Shown here in pieces: positions 27,924-38,344 of a DNA stretch of 42,407 nucleotides. The position numbers and the translations under genes are program-made. This DNA comes from an uncultured Acidobacteriota bacterium (GTDB taxonomy: Bacteria > Acidobacteriota > Vicinamibacteria > Vicinamibacterales > UBA2999), in contig CADEFD010000033.1 in assembly GCA_902826515.1 (NCBI GenBank), positions 1 through 42,407 of the forward strand, read 5' to 3'. The notes under the pieces were generated by a model, which saw only the letters and a list, made by a program, of their open reading frames with translations, was not told the DNA's origin and did not search any database. Each line of letters begins with the position of its first letter. Within the stretch, counting starts at the first letter, position 1.

Positions 27924-28154
27924 ATGGCCACGATCAAGGTTCGTCAGAACGGGTCGCTCCTCGTCGAGGGCGACGATGTCACCCTCATCGACTGGAACGG
28001 CAACCCCTACACGCTCGCCAAGCGCCCCTTCGCCCTCTGCCGCTGCGGCCACTCCACGAAGAAACCCTTCTGCGACGGCTCGCACAGCCGCATGGGATTC
28101 GCCGCGGCCGAAGCGGCCCTCGGTCCCGACGCCGCGGACAAGCCGGCGCTGTAG
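27924..28154 (+). CDS. CDGSH iron-sulfur domain protein
   Basis: A 76-residue protein with the full CDGSH signature: Cys39-x-Cys41, then Cys50-Asp-Gly-Ser-His54 (CRCGHSTKKPFCDGSH). In this family three Cys and one His bind a redox-active [2Fe-2S] cluster that can be transferred or sense redox state. The N-terminal strand region MATIKVRQNGSLLVEGD, then VTLIDWNGNPY, is the usual lead-in. It is a single-motif cytoplasmic form without a membrane anchor. The ATG is fixed by the -10 box 8 nt upstream and the canonical start. Electron partners are not evident nearby. Confidence 0.92.
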   Translation: MATIKVRQNGSLLVEGDDVTLIDWNGNPYTLAKRPFALCRCGHSTKKPFCDGSHSRMGFAAAEAALGPDAADKPAL

Positions 28155-28166
28155 ACGCCGCGGCAG

Positions 28167-28191
28167 GGGCTCCGGTCCGGTCCCGGAGCCC
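28167..28191. terminator. Convergent terminator hairpin between the CDGSH gene and clpB
   Basis: GGGCTCCGG, a 7-nt loop, then CCGGAGCCC: a perfect 9-bp stem in the 54-bp gap between converging genes. It can act for both strands. No T-tract follows. Confidence 0.5.
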
Positions 28192-28208
28192 GCCGCCGGC
28201 TGATCACC

Positions 28209-30809
<2,601 letters not shown>

Positions 30810-30833
30810 GACCGTCCGTCCTTCCTGCCGTGC

Positions 30834-30848
30834 GCCCGCACCGCGGGC
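30834..30848 (-). other. Intercistronic hairpin between cbpA and clpB
   Basis: A perfect 6-bp inverted repeat with a 3-nt loop, 25 nt before the clpB ATG. It could reduce read-through or protect the downstream message from decay. No T-tract is present. Confidence 0.35.
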
Positions 30849-30863
30849 CCGTACCTGTCCGTG

Positions 30864-31799
30864 CTATTTCGATTCCAACACCCGCAGTGCTTCGTAATGG
30901 GACTTCTGCTCGTCGGTGAGGGTGGACGGCACGCGGACTTCCACCTTCGCGAACAAATCCCCGCGGTCGTCCGCGGCGCCCGGGGAGGGCAGCCCGTGGC
31001 CGCGCAGCCGCAGCCGCTGGCCCGGCTGCGTGCCGGGCGGCAGCTTCACCGTGAGGCGGCTGCCGCTCAGCGTCACGACCTCGGCGCTGCCGCCGAGCAC
31101 GGCGGTGGTCACCGGAACCTGGAGCGTGGTCTGCAGGTCGCGCCCGGTGCGTTCGAAGCGCGGATGGGGCCGCAGGCGCACCCGCAGATACACGTCGCCG
31201 GCCTTGAGGCGTGTGCCGTCGGTCACGCCCGCCGGGATGCGCACTTCGAGGGTGCGCGCCGCGCCGTCCGGTGGCTGCACCTGCACCCGCTCGACGTGCC
31301 CGCCGAGCGTGCTGGCAAGATCCAGCGGGATCTCGTATTCCACCTCCGGCGCCCGGCGCTGACGCGTGCCGGCCTGGGCGCGCCGTCCGCGGCCACCCGT
31401 GGGCGCTGCGCCGCCGCCGCCGAAGAAGGTGTTGAAGAAGTCCGAAAACGGCGAGCCGCCGGCCCCGAACATCGACTCCATCTCTTCCGGGGTCATGGTG
31501 CGGTAACCGCTCTGACCGGCCTGCGGCCCCCAGGGGCCGCCGCCGGGCTGCGGACCGGTCTGTTCGTACTGCCGCCAGTTGGCGCCGAGTTCGTCGTACT
31601 TCTTCCGCGTCTCGGGCGTGCCGAGCACTTCGTACGCTTCGTTCAGTTCCTTGAAGCGCGTCTCGGCCGATCGATCACCGGGGTTCACATCCGGGTGGTG
31701 CTTGCGCGCCAGGCGGCGGTAGGCCTGCTTGATCTCTTTCTCGGTGGCCGTCTTCGGCACGCCGAGGGTGGCGTAGTAGTCGCGGAAATCCATACTCAC
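30864..31799 (-). CDS. cbpA: DnaJ/CbpA-type co-chaperone (J domain, no zinc finger)
   Basis: An Hsp40 of 311 residues. The J domain (about 4-70) contains the HPD motif ([11 protein letters not shown]), which stimulates the DnaK ATPase. A Gly/Phe-rich linker ([27 protein letters not shown]) follows. The two substrate-binding C-terminal domains (about 150-300) include [17 protein letters not shown]. The CxxCxGxG zinc repeats of true DnaJ are absent, so this is the CbpA/class II type. The GTG at 31799 overlaps the hspR stop (GTGA); an ATG two codons later (31793) is an equally good start. It is the second gene of the operon. Confidence 0.93.
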   Translation of the reverse strand: MSMDFRDYYATLGVPKTATEKEIKQAYRRLARKHHPDVNPGDRSAETRFKELNEAYEVLGTPETRKKYDELGANWRQYEQTGPQPGGGPWGPQAGQSGYRTMTPEEMESMFGAGGSPFSDFFNTFFGGGGAAPTGGRGRRAQAGTRQRRAPEVEYEIPLDLASTLGGHVERVQVQPPDGAARTLEVRIPAGVTDGTRLKAGDVYLRVRLRPHPRFERTGRDLQTTLQVPVTTAVLGGSAEVVTLSGSRLTVKLPPGTQPGQRLRLRGHGLPSPGAADDRGDLFAKVEVRVPSTLTDEQKSHYEALRVLESK

Positions 31800-32137
31800 A
31801 ACCCCACGACATCCTTGAGCCGCTGCACTTCACGCGCGAGACGGCGGCGACCGTCGGCGCGCCCGATTCCCGGATCGTCGAGCAGCGGTTCGAGCCGCTG
31901 CAGGCCCTCGGCCACGGCGAGCAGCCGCTGCACGCCGGCGAGGTTCACGCCGGCGTCCTCGACGAGCACCTTGATGAGCCGCAGACGCTCGATCTCGGCG
32001 TCGGAGTAGAGCCGCATGCTGCCGATGGTGCGGGCCGGCTGCACGAGCCCCAGGCGCTCGTACTTGCGCAGGGTCTGCGGGTGCATGCTCAGCATCCGCG
32101 CCGCCACGCTGATGAAGATGAGGTCCGAAGTTGCCAC
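31796..32137 (-). CDS. hspR: Heat-shock repressor HspR (MerR family)
   Basis: A 113-residue MerR-type regulator. The winged HTH reads IFISVAARMLSMHPQTLRKY, ERLGLVQPARTIGSMRLYSD, close to HspR of actinobacteria and Helicobacter. There, HspR needs DnaK as co-repressor and binds HAIR operators. The short C-terminal helix (about 75-113) replaces the effector domains of other MerR proteins. The GTG start lies 6 nt after a -10 box, predicting a leaderless mRNA. A HAIR-like inverted repeat covers the promoter, so it should control its own operon hspR-cbpA-clpB. dnaK and grpE are not in the window. Confidence 0.93.
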   Translation of the reverse strand: MATSDLIFISVAARMLSMHPQTLRKYERLGLVQPARTIGSMRLYSDAEIERLRLIKVLVEDAGVNLAGVQRLLAVAEGLQRLEPLLDDPGIGRADGRRRLAREVQRLKDVVGL

Positions 32138-32143
32138 ACAACG

Positions 32144-32172
32144 AGTCTAAGCCTTGATACGAATCATGTCAA
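32144..32172 (-). promoter_or_regulatory. hspR operon promoter (TTGACA, 17 nt, TAGACT), leaderless
   Basis: Minus strand: -35 TTGACA (32172-32167), 17-nt spacer, -10 TAGACT (32149-32144), 6 nt, then the GTG start. It is the best -35/-10 match in the window. Confidence 0.75.
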
Positions 32173-32173
32173 T
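32153..32173. promoter_or_regulatory. HAIR-like HspR operator
   Basis: Plus strand: CTTGATA, 7 nt, TGTCAAT. Compared with the HAIR consensus CTTGAGT-N7-ACTCAAG it matches the outer CTTGA and TCAA (9 of 14) with the exact 7-nt spacing. It covers the -35 and most of the spacer of the hspR promoter, a normal repressor position. Confidence 0.6.
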
Positions 32174-32278
32174 GCACTGAGCCGAGCTGGTGAAGGCCGG
32201 CCGCCCATGGCGACCACATGCCCGCGGCAGAGGTGCCAGCGGACGCGGTTCCCGGCATTTCCCGGGAGTGTTCTGAAT

Positions 32279-32284
32279 TACACT
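32279..32284 (+). promoter_or_regulatory. -10 box, leaderless promoter of the SGNH/MBOAT pair
   Basis: TACACT followed by 7 nt (CGAAAAA) and the ATG at 32292. Confidence 0.5.
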
Positions 32285-32291
32285 CGAAAAA

Positions 32292-33299
32292 ATGCCGCCC
32301 GCCCGTCCGCATCCGCCCGTCCTGTGGCCGGCGGCCGTCTTTGCCGCGACGCTCGCGGCACTGCTGGTAGCGACGGTCGCGGCGGTGGACGGCGTCCCGC
32401 GGCTCCGTGAGGCAGCGGCCGGCCTGCTGGCGGCGGAGCAGCCGGGCGACCGCGACCACTACCTTGCCGGCGACATCGGCGGACAGGTGGATCACCACGT
32501 CCTCTTCTTCGGCCTCGATCCCGACGCGCACGCGAGACTCCGGACCGCGGACGTGCTCTTCGTGGGCAATTCGCGGCTGATGTTCGCGCTGCGTCCCGCC
32601 GTGCTCCGGCCGGCGTTCGGGGCGCTCGGTCAGTCCTACTACGCACTGGGCTTCGGCTTCCGTGAAGCCGACCGTTTTCCCCTCGCCATCATCCGGCGCT
32701 TCGACCTGCGGCCCCGGGTCGTCGTCGTGAATGCCGACGGGTTCTTCGGCGGCGGACTGAGCGCGTGGGCCGAGGTCGTGAACCGTGACACGGCGTTTGC
32801 GGCGCGCAAGCTGCGGTGGGAGGCCGAAACCGCCCACGACGTGCGCCGCGCCGTCCACATCGTGGCGCCCAACTGGCTGGCGCTCTTCGGGCGACCCGGG
32901 CTGGGCCACGCCCGCGAGCTCAACATGTACCGTTCGCGCTTCGACGGCACCTGGCAGGTGTCGCCGTGGACGGAGTCAGATTCGGCCTTCACGCCGCTTC
33001 CGCTCGACGGCCCGCCGTTGTCGCGCGGCGAGATCGCGGCGGCCCGGGCGTTCAAGGCCGAGATGGACGCGCGCGGCACCCGGATCGTGCTGACGCGGGT
33101 GCCGACGCCCGCGCCGCATGGCGGGGCGGGCCCGGCCCGATTTGCCGAGTTGCTGCAGGCGCCGCTCGTCGTCGTTGACGCGCCCGGCCTCACGAGCGGC
33201 GATCACAGCCACCTCGACCCGGCGAGCGCGCACGACTGGTCGCGCGCCTTCGTCGCCGCGCTGGCGCCGCACCTGACGGCGCCGGCTGCCCCGCGATGA
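32292..33299 (+). CDS. SGNH-like membrane-anchored protein (DltD/AlgX-like)
   Basis: A 335-residue protein with one N-terminal membrane anchor (about 12-32), so the rest should be periplasmic. VLFVGNSRLMFAL resembles the GDS block of SGNH hydrolases with Asn in place of Asp; Ser94 would be the nucleophile. Near the C-terminus DHSHLDP supplies the D-x-x-H pair (Asp304, His307). The four-base overlap with an MBOAT acyltransferase gene is the usual partnership of DltB/DltD and AlgI/AlgX systems, in which the SGNH protein receives an acyl group and passes it to a surface polymer. The polymer here is unknown. Sequence similarity is too weak to choose one subfamily. Confidence 0.7.
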   Translation: MPPARPHPPVLWPAAVFAATLAALLVATVAAVDGVPRLREAAAGLLAAEQPGDRDHYLAGDIGGQVDHHVLFFGLDPDAHARLRTADVLFVGNSRLMFALRPAVLRPAFGALGQSYYALGFGFREADRFPLAIIRRFDLRPRVVVVNADGFFGGGLSAWAEVVNRDTAFAARKLRWEAETAHDVRRAVHIVAPNWLALFGRPGLGHARELNMYRSRFDGTWQVSPWTESDSAFTPLPLDGPPLSRGEIAAARAFKAEMDARGTRIVLTRVPTPAPHGGAGPARFAELLQAPLVVVDAPGLTSGDHSHLDPASAHDWSRAFVAALAPHLTAPAAPR

Positions 33300-34711
33300 A
33301 CTTCGTCTCCTGGGCGTTCGCCGCCCTCTTCCTCGTGGTGTTCGCGGCGCGCCTCACCGTGGGGCGGCGCAAGGTCGAATCGCCCTATGTGGGCGTGCTC
33401 CTCCTTGCGAGCCTGGTCTTCTACGGCTGGCACATTCCGGCTTACCTCGCCGTGCTCCTGGGCGCCGCGTCGATCGACTACGTGGCGGCCATCGCCATCG
33501 GCAACCTGGCGCCGGAGCAGCAGCGGCGCCGCCGCGCCTGGCTCATCACGTCGCTCGTGATGAACCTCGGGCTGCTGGCGTTCTTCAAGTACGGCGCGTT
33601 CGCCGTGCGATCGGCGGAGGAGACCGCCGGACTCTTCGGCGCCACGCTGCGCCTGCCGGAGTTCTCGCTGGTGCTGCCGATGGGCATCAGCTTCTACACC
33701 TTCCAGACGCTCTCGTACACGATCGACGTCTACCGCGGGGAACTGGCGCCGATGCGCAACTTCCCACGGTTCCTGCTCTTCGTGAGCTTCTTCCCGCAAC
33801 TCGTCGCCGGCCCGATCGTCCGCGCCAGCGAGTTCCTGCCGCAGATCCCGCGGCCGCGGCGGCTGCATGCGCGGGTCTTCTACCAGGGCGTGTGGCTGCT
33901 CATCACGGGGTTCTTCCTGAAGATGGTGTGCGCCGACAATCTGGCCGCCTACGTGGACGAACACTGGGATCGGGGCTACCGCGAGGGCGCCGACGCCACC
34001 TTCGCGTTGTGGCTCGGGGTGATGTTCTCTGGGCAGATCTTCGCCGACTTCGCCGGGTATTCGACTATCGCGCAGGGCCTTGGCTACCTCCTCGGCTACC
34101 GCTTCCCCGACAACTTCAACGCGCCGTACCTGGCGGCGACGTTCAAGAACTTCTGGGAACGCTGGCACATCACGCTCTCGCGCTGGCTGCGCGACTATCT
34201 CTACGTGCCGCTCGGCGGCAATCGCGGCTCGCGCGGCCGCACGCTCCTGAACCTGCTGCTCGTCATGTTGCTCGGCGGCCTCTGGCACGGCGCCGCCTAC
34301 ACCTTCATCGTGTGGGGCGCGATCCACGGCCTGTGCCTGGTGGGGGAGCGCCTGCTCGGCCTGCATCGCCCGGCGCCGCGCCCGTGGCTCCTGCGCGCGG
34401 CGTGGTTCGCCGTCGTGCAGGGCGCCGTGCTCGTGGCGTGGATCTACTTCCGCAGCAGCACGGTCAGCGGCGCCACGACCTTCGTGGCCAATCTCGTGCG
34501 GGGCGCCTGGCGCGCGCCGGATCTCTGGATGGTGCAGGCGCTGGTGTTCCTCGCGCCGATTGTCGTGCTGCACGCATGGACGTGGCTCGACGAGCGGGGC
34601 CGCGCCCCCGCGCTCGGGCTGACGGCGCGGGCGGGCCTCGCGGCGCTCATGGTGTACGCCATCATCACCCTCCATGGCGGCACGAGCGAGTTCATCTACT
34701 TCCAGTTCTGA
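33296..34711 (+). CDS. MBOAT family O-acyltransferase (AlgI/DltB-like)
   Basis: A 471-residue polytopic enzyme with about ten membrane segments. The family hallmarks are present: LPMGISFYTFQTLSYTIDVY, FFPQLVAGPIVRASEFLPQI, NFNAPYLAATFKNFWERWHI, TLSRWLRDYLYVPLGGN, and GGLWHGAAYTFIVWGAIHGL with His331 and His344. The invariant His of MBOAT proteins falls in this last block. By family it moves acyl groups (often acetyl) across the membrane to an extracytoplasmic acceptor. The ATG overlaps the SGNH gene stop. The last codons are followed within 13 nt by the AlkD-like gene. Confidence 0.92.
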   Translation: MNFVSWAFAALFLVVFAARLTVGRRKVESPYVGVLLLASLVFYGWHIPAYLAVLLGAASIDYVAAIAIGNLAPEQQRRRRAWLITSLVMNLGLLAFFKYGAFAVRSAEETAGLFGATLRLPEFSLVLPMGISFYTFQTLSYTIDVYRGELAPMRNFPRFLLFVSFFPQLVAGPIVRASEFLPQIPRPRRLHARVFYQGVWLLITGFFLKMVCADNLAAYVDEHWDRGYREGADATFALWLGVMFSGQIFADFAGYSTIAQGLGYLLGYRFPDNFNAPYLAATFKNFWERWHITLSRWLRDYLYVPLGGNRGSRGRTLLNLLLVMLLGGLWHGAAYTFIVWGAIHGLCLVGERLLGLHRPAPRPWLLRAAWFAVVQGAVLVAWIYFRSSTVSGATTFVANLVRGAWRAPDLWMVQALVFLAPIVVLHAWTWLDERGRAPALGLTARAGLAALMVYAIITLHGGTSEFIYFQF

Positions 34712-34724
34712 GCGCGCCGCGCGC

Positions 34725-35411
34725 GTGGCCGCCGTACTCACCTGGCTGGCGCGCCGGGGCAGGGCACGCGACCGCGACGGCATGGCGCGGTTCGGCATCA
34801 CGTCGCCCCGCGTGTTCGGCGTGTCGATGGCCACGATGCGTCCGCTCGTGCGCCGTCTGGGCCGCGATCAGGCCCTCGCCGAGGCGCTCTGGCAGACGGG
34901 CTGGCTCGAAGCCCGGCTCGTGGCCGGCTTCGTCGCCGAGCCCGCGCGGCTCAGCGCGGCGGCCATGGACCGCTGGGCGCGCGACTTCGACAACTGGGCG
35001 GTGACCGACAGCACGTGCCTGCACCTTTTCTGTCATGCCGCGCCGGCCTGGGGGCGGGTGGCCGCGTGGAGCCGGCGCCGCGGCGAATACCAGCGGCGGG
35101 CGGCGTTCGCGCTGCTGGCGGCGCTCGCCGTGCACGACCGGGCCGCGCCGGACGCGCGTTTCCTCGCGGCCGTGCCGCTGCTCGTGACCGCGGCGCGCGA
35201 CGAGCGTCCGTATGTGCGCAAGGCGGTCAGCTGGGCGCTGCGGCAGATCGGCAAGCGCAATGCGGCGCTGCATGGGGCGGCGATCCGCGGCGCGCGCGAC
35301 ATCCTCGCCCTCGGCACCCCGGCGGCCCGCTGGATTGCCCGGGACGCCGTGCGCGAACTGACGTCGCCGGCCATCGTGCGCCGGATCGCCGCGCGGCGAC
35401 CGCGGGCGTGA
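34725..35411 (+). CDS. AlkD-like DNA alkylation repair protein
   Basis: A 228-residue all-helical HEAT-like repeat protein of the DNA alkylation repair (AlkD/AlkC) family, which excises cationic N3- and N7-alkylpurines. ARFGITSPRVFGVSMATMRPL and the aromatic/acidic segment WARDFDNWAVTD match the W-x3-D region of AlkD. RPYVRKAVSWALRQIGKRN carries the second conserved Trp. The GTG at 34725 is chosen because the family N-terminus begins about there; the frame is open further into the MBOAT gene, and an ATG at 34782 is the alternative. It has no relation in function to the MBOAT gene and may share its transcript. Confidence 0.85.
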   Translation: MAAVLTWLARRGRARDRDGMARFGITSPRVFGVSMATMRPLVRRLGRDQALAEALWQTGWLEARLVAGFVAEPARLSAAAMDRWARDFDNWAVTDSTCLHLFCHAAPAWGRVAAWSRRRGEYQRRAAFALLAALAVHDRAAPDARFLAAVPLLVTAARDERPYVRKAVSWALRQIGKRNAALHGAAIRGARDILALGTPAARWIARDAVRELTSPAIVRRIAARRPRA

Positions 35412-35449
35412 CAAGACGCGCGCCGGAGCGTCATACTTAGGGGCCGCTC

Positions 35450-36175
35450 GTGCCAGATATCACCACGTCCGATCTCGTCACCATCCTGCTGCTGGTCCTC
35501 CTCGAGGGCGTGCTCAGCGCCGACAACGCCATGGTCCTGGCGATTCGTGTGCTCAGCCTGCCGAAGGAACTCCAGACCAAGGCGCTGCGCTACGGCATGG
35601 CGAGTGCGTTCACGTTCCGCGCGGCGGCCACCGCCGCGGCGGCGTATCTCATCGCGCTCGGCTGGGTCAAACTCGTCGGCGGCCTCTACCTGCTGTATCT
35701 GCCGTTCCAGCACTTCGGCCAGCGCCATGGCGCCGACGGGGAATCGCGCCACGCGATCAAGCCGGCCGAACCCTGGCTGGGGCTGTCGCCCTTCTGGGCC
35801 ACGGTGGTGAAGGTCGAACTGACCGATATCGTCTTCGCGATCGACTCGATTCTCGTTGCCGTCGCCGTGTCCGACAAGCTGTGGGTGGTCATCACCGGCG
35901 GCATCCTCGGCATCATCATGATGCGGATGGTCATCGGCAAGCTGCTCGGGCTGATTCGCCGCTACCCCGTGCTCGTCGATGGCGCCTTCGTCATCATCGC
36001 GTGGGTGGGCATCAAGCTGCTGCTCGAGTACGGGCACACGATCGGCTGGGTGCACTTCGAGATCCCGAAGTGGCTCTCGCTCGGCCTCATCGTCGTCATC
36101 TTCGGCGGCTCGTATCTCTACGCGCGCAAACTCGGCCCGGTCGAAGACACCGGCGACGAGCTGCCGCACGTGTAG
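35450..36175 (+). CDS. TerC family integral membrane protein
   Basis: A 241-residue protein with about seven membrane segments and the two TerC signatures EGVLSADNAMVLAIRVL and VELTDIVFAIDSILVAVAVS. The intramembrane acidic residues are thought to bind a divalent metal; family members export manganese or take part in co-secretional metalation. The start is GTG, with AGGGG 6 nt upstream. A CATACT -10-like sequence ends 12 nt before it, so either a short leader or read-through from alkD is possible. No yybP-ykoY type riboswitch fits in the 38-nt gap. Confidence 0.9.
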   Translation: MPDITTSDLVTILLLVLLEGVLSADNAMVLAIRVLSLPKELQTKALRYGMASAFTFRAAATAAAAYLIALGWVKLVGGLYLLYLPFQHFGQRHGADGESRHAIKPAEPWLGLSPFWATVVKVELTDIVFAIDSILVAVAVSDKLWVVITGGILGIIMMRMVIGKLLGLIRRYPVLVDGAFVIIAWVGIKLLLEYGHTIGWVHFEIPKWLSLGLIVVIFGGSYLYARKLGPVEDTGDELPHV

Positions 36176-36184
36176 CCGCCGCGT

Positions 36185-36460
36185 TCAGGCCTCACGGCCG
36201 AACCGCTCGGCATTCCGCGCTTTCGCGCGTGCCGCCTCGATCTCGCGGTTCTTCGGGTCCGCGGTAGTCACGAGCGCGTCGAGCAGACGGCGCGCCACGA
36301 CAGCCACCTCGTCCACGGCCTGATCGAACGCCGCCTGATTGCCTTTCGACGGCACCGTGAAGCCGCTCAGCTTGCGGACGAACTGCAGCGAGGCGGCGCG
36401 CACTTCGTCGTCGGTCGCCGGCGGATCGAAGTTGAAGAGGGTGCGGATGTTGCGGCACAT
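36185..36460 (-). CDS. DUF2277 family protein
   Basis: A 91-residue protein starting MCRNIRTLFNFDPPATDDEV and continuing AASLQFVRKLSGFTVPSKGNQ, the characteristic DUF2277 pattern (MCRNIR at the very N-terminus, then the helical KLSGF segment). The function is unknown. The Cys at position 2 is conserved in the family, as I recall it. The ATG lies exactly 6 nt after a TAGACT -10 box, so the protein would be made from a leaderless message. It converges with terC across 9 nt. Confidence 0.88.
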   Translation of the reverse strand: MCRNIRTLFNFDPPATDDEVRAASLQFVRKLSGFTVPSKGNQAAFDQAVDEVAVVARRLLDALVTTADPKNREIEAARAKARNAERFGREA

Positions 36461-36466
36461 GCCGCC

Positions 36467-36472
36467 AGTCTA
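36467..36472 (-). promoter_or_regulatory. -10 box, leaderless promoter of the DUF2277 gene
   Basis: Minus-strand TAGACT followed by exactly 6 nt and the ATG at 36460. Confidence 0.55.
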
Positions 36473-36514
36473 CCCGCGACGCGGCCAGCACGACAGCGCC
36501 GCCCGCAGGTGCGC

Positions 36515-36520
36515 GACAAT
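36515..36520 (+). promoter_or_regulatory. -10 box (GACAAT), leaderless promoter of the GH5-like gene
   Basis: GACAAT departs from TANNNT at the first base but keeps the exact 6-nt distance to the ATG at 36527. Confidence 0.35.
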
Positions 36521-36526
36521 GAGCCG

Positions 36527-37528
36527 ATGATGGTGGGCGTCAACTACCCGTGGCGGCGCTACGGCGGCGACTTCGGGCCGACCGTGTGGCACACCACGCA
36601 CGGCATCCGCGCCGACCATGCGGTGATCGCGGCGGACTTCACGGCCATGGCCGCGGCGGGGGTGGAGGTGGTGCGCTGGTTCGTCTTCACCGATGCGCGC
36701 GGCGGCCTGCGCGTCGACCGGCAGGGCTGGCCGGCCGGGTTCCTCGACGGGGCGCTCGACGACCTCGACGCCCTCTTCTCGCTGGCGCTCGCGGCCGGGC
36801 TCCGCGTGGTGCCGGTGCTCTTCGACCACACCCTCGTCTTCGCGCCCACTGACGCCGGCGGCGCGCGTGTGGGCGGGCACTATGCGTGGCTCGCCGATCC
36901 GGACGGCCAGGCGCGTCTGCTCGAGGCGGTCATCGCGCCGCTCGCCGCGCGCTACGGCGCCGGCGGCGCGCGCGCGCCCCTGGGTGCCGCGGTGCACGCG
37001 TGGGATCTGCTGAACGAGCCGGACTGGATCGTGGCCGAACACCACCCGAACCGCCGCGTGCCGGCGCCGATTCCGTTCGACGTGCTGGCGGCGTGGGTGC
37101 GGGCGGCCAGCGCGACGCTGCGGGGGCGCCAGGCCGGCGCGGTCACGATCGGCAACGCGCGGCTGCGCTTCGCGGCGTGGTGGGACGATCCTGCCTTCGG
37201 ATTCGACTTCCTGCAGGCGCACACCTACTACGACCCGGAGCATGACTTCGACCTGCTGGCCACGCCCGCCGCCGCACTGGAGCTCACCCGGCCGATCGTG
37301 GTGGGGGAGTATTCGGCGCGCGGCGATGCGGCGGACGACGCCCGGCGGCGGCCGGCGCTCTCGGCCGCGCGGCTGGCCGACGAAGCCTCGACGCTCGGCT
37401 ACGCCGGCGCGTGGCCGTGGAGCTGGCGCGGCGTGGACAGCCACGGTCCGCTGCCGCACGCCGATCTGCGCGACATCCGCGCGGCGGTTGATGCGCGGCT
37501 CGGCCGAGACACGACCCGCCGCACGTAA
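36527..37528 (+). CDS. GH5-like (clan GH-A) glycoside hydrolase, cytoplasmic
   Basis: A 333-residue TIM-barrel enzyme. It opens MMVGVNYPWRRYGGDFG, and VEVVRWFVFTDARGG follows. The clan GH-A acid/base lies in WDLLNEPDW (Glu164), and the likely nucleophile in IVVGEYSARG (Glu261). The spacing of about 100 residues between them is normal for this clan. There is no signal peptide, so it acts in the cytoplasm or is exported in another way. That is unusual for a cellulase-type enzyme and suggests a small oligosaccharide or glycoside substrate. The ATG at 36527 is preferred over a GTG six codons upstream, because the latter lies before the -10 box. Confidence 0.75.
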   Translation: MMVGVNYPWRRYGGDFGPTVWHTTHGIRADHAVIAADFTAMAAAGVEVVRWFVFTDARGGLRVDRQGWPAGFLDGALDDLDALFSLALAAGLRVVPVLFDHTLVFAPTDAGGARVGGHYAWLADPDGQARLLEAVIAPLAARYGAGGARAPLGAAVHAWDLLNEPDWIVAEHHPNRRVPAPIPFDVLAAWVRAASATLRGRQAGAVTIGNARLRFAAWWDDPAFGFDFLQAHTYYDPEHDFDLLATPAAALELTRPIVVGEYSARGDAADDARRRPALSAARLADEASTLGYAGAWPWSWRGVDSHGPLPHADLRDIRAAVDARLGRDTTRRT

Positions 37529-37537
37529 CCGGCGGCG

Positions 37538-38323
37538 TCAGCGTACGGGCACGGCGGCCACGACGGGACGGGGCCAGGCATCGCCGGGATAGAGCACATG
37601 CTCGAGGAACAGCCCGGCGGATGGCGCCGTGAGCTGCGCGACGATGTCGCCGCCCTCGCCGGCCAGCAGATGGGCGATGTCGTCGTCCACGAGGTCGCCC
37701 GTGCCGATGGCGACGAGCACGCCCACCATGCGCCGCACCATCTTCCACAGGAAGTGCGAGCCGGACACGCGCACGAGCAGCAGGGCGCCGTCGTCCACGA
37801 GCGTCACCTCGTCGAGCAGCACCTTGGTGGACTTCTCGCCGGGATCGTCGTCCGAGAACGCCCGGAAGTCATGCAGGCCGGTGAAACGCGCCGCGGCGGC
37901 CCGCATGCGCGCGGCATCGAGCGGCTCCTTCACCCACCACACATACGGCTTCGCGAACGCACTGCGGCGGCGCGAGATCTGATACAGATAGCTGCGCCGC
38001 TCGGCACTGTGACGCGCGTGGAAGGTGCGCCCGACGGCGGTAACGCTGATGACGTGAATGTCGGCCGGCAGGCCGTCGTTGATCAGGCGGCGCAGTTGCT
38101 CGGGCGCCGGCGCGCGCGTGACGTCGATGTGCGCGACCTGCGCGAGCGCATGGACGCCGGCGTCGGTACGGCCGGAGCCCTGGGAGTCGACGAGGGCGTC
38201 GTCGCCGATCGCCTCGGCGATGGCGCGATTGAGTTCGCCCTGCACCGTGCGCGCGTTGCGCTGGGCCTGCCAGCCGCTGTAGCGCGTGCCGGCGTACTCG
38301 ATGGTGAGTTTGAATCGTGGCAC
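37538..38323 (-). CDS. truA: tRNA pseudouridine(38-40) synthase TruA
   Basis: Converts uridines 38-40 of the tRNA anticodon arm to pseudouridine (261 residues). FKLTIEYAGTRYSGWQAQ, the catalytic Asp54 in GSGRTDAGVHALAQ, RTFHARHSAERRSYLYQI and SGSHFLWKMVRRMVG are all typical. The start is GTG at 38323, 8 nt after a -10-like TATTCT that overlaps the ridA promoter on the other strand. It converges with the GH5-like gene across 9 nt. Confidence 0.95.
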   Translation of the reverse strand: MPRFKLTIEYAGTRYSGWQAQRNARTVQGELNRAIAEAIGDDALVDSQGSGRTDAGVHALAQVAHIDVTRAPAPEQLRRLINDGLPADIHVISVTAVGRTFHARHSAERRSYLYQISRRRSAFAKPYVWWVKEPLDAARMRAAAARFTGLHDFRAFSDDDPGEKSTKVLLDEVTLVDDGALLLVRVSGSHFLWKMVRRMVGVLVAIGTGDLVDDDIAHLLAGEGGDIVAQLTAPSAGLFLEHVLYPGDAWPRPVVAAVPVR

Positions 38324-38330
38324 GGAGGGC

Positions 38331-38337
38331 TAGAATA
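38331..38337. promoter_or_regulatory. Shared bidirectional -10 element of truA and ridA
   Basis: Plus strand TAGAAT (38331-38336) stands 8 nt before the ridA ATG. Minus strand TATTCT (38337-38332) stands 8 nt before the truA GTG. The two hexamers share five of their base pairs in a 21-bp gap. Confidence 0.6.
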
Positions 38338-38344
38338 TCAGCCC

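Noticed and set aside
27861..28085. Extension of the GT39 gene to an upstream start, which would give 631 residues.
   Set aside because: The extra 75 residues lie opposite the CDGSH gene and its promoter, look like shadow sequence, and run over a TACAAT box placed 6 nt before the GTG at which family homology begins.
35412..35449. Manganese (yybP-ykoY) riboswitch before the TerC gene, a common arrangement in other bacteria.
   Set aside because: The gap is 38 nt, too short for that element, and the conserved loops are not visible.
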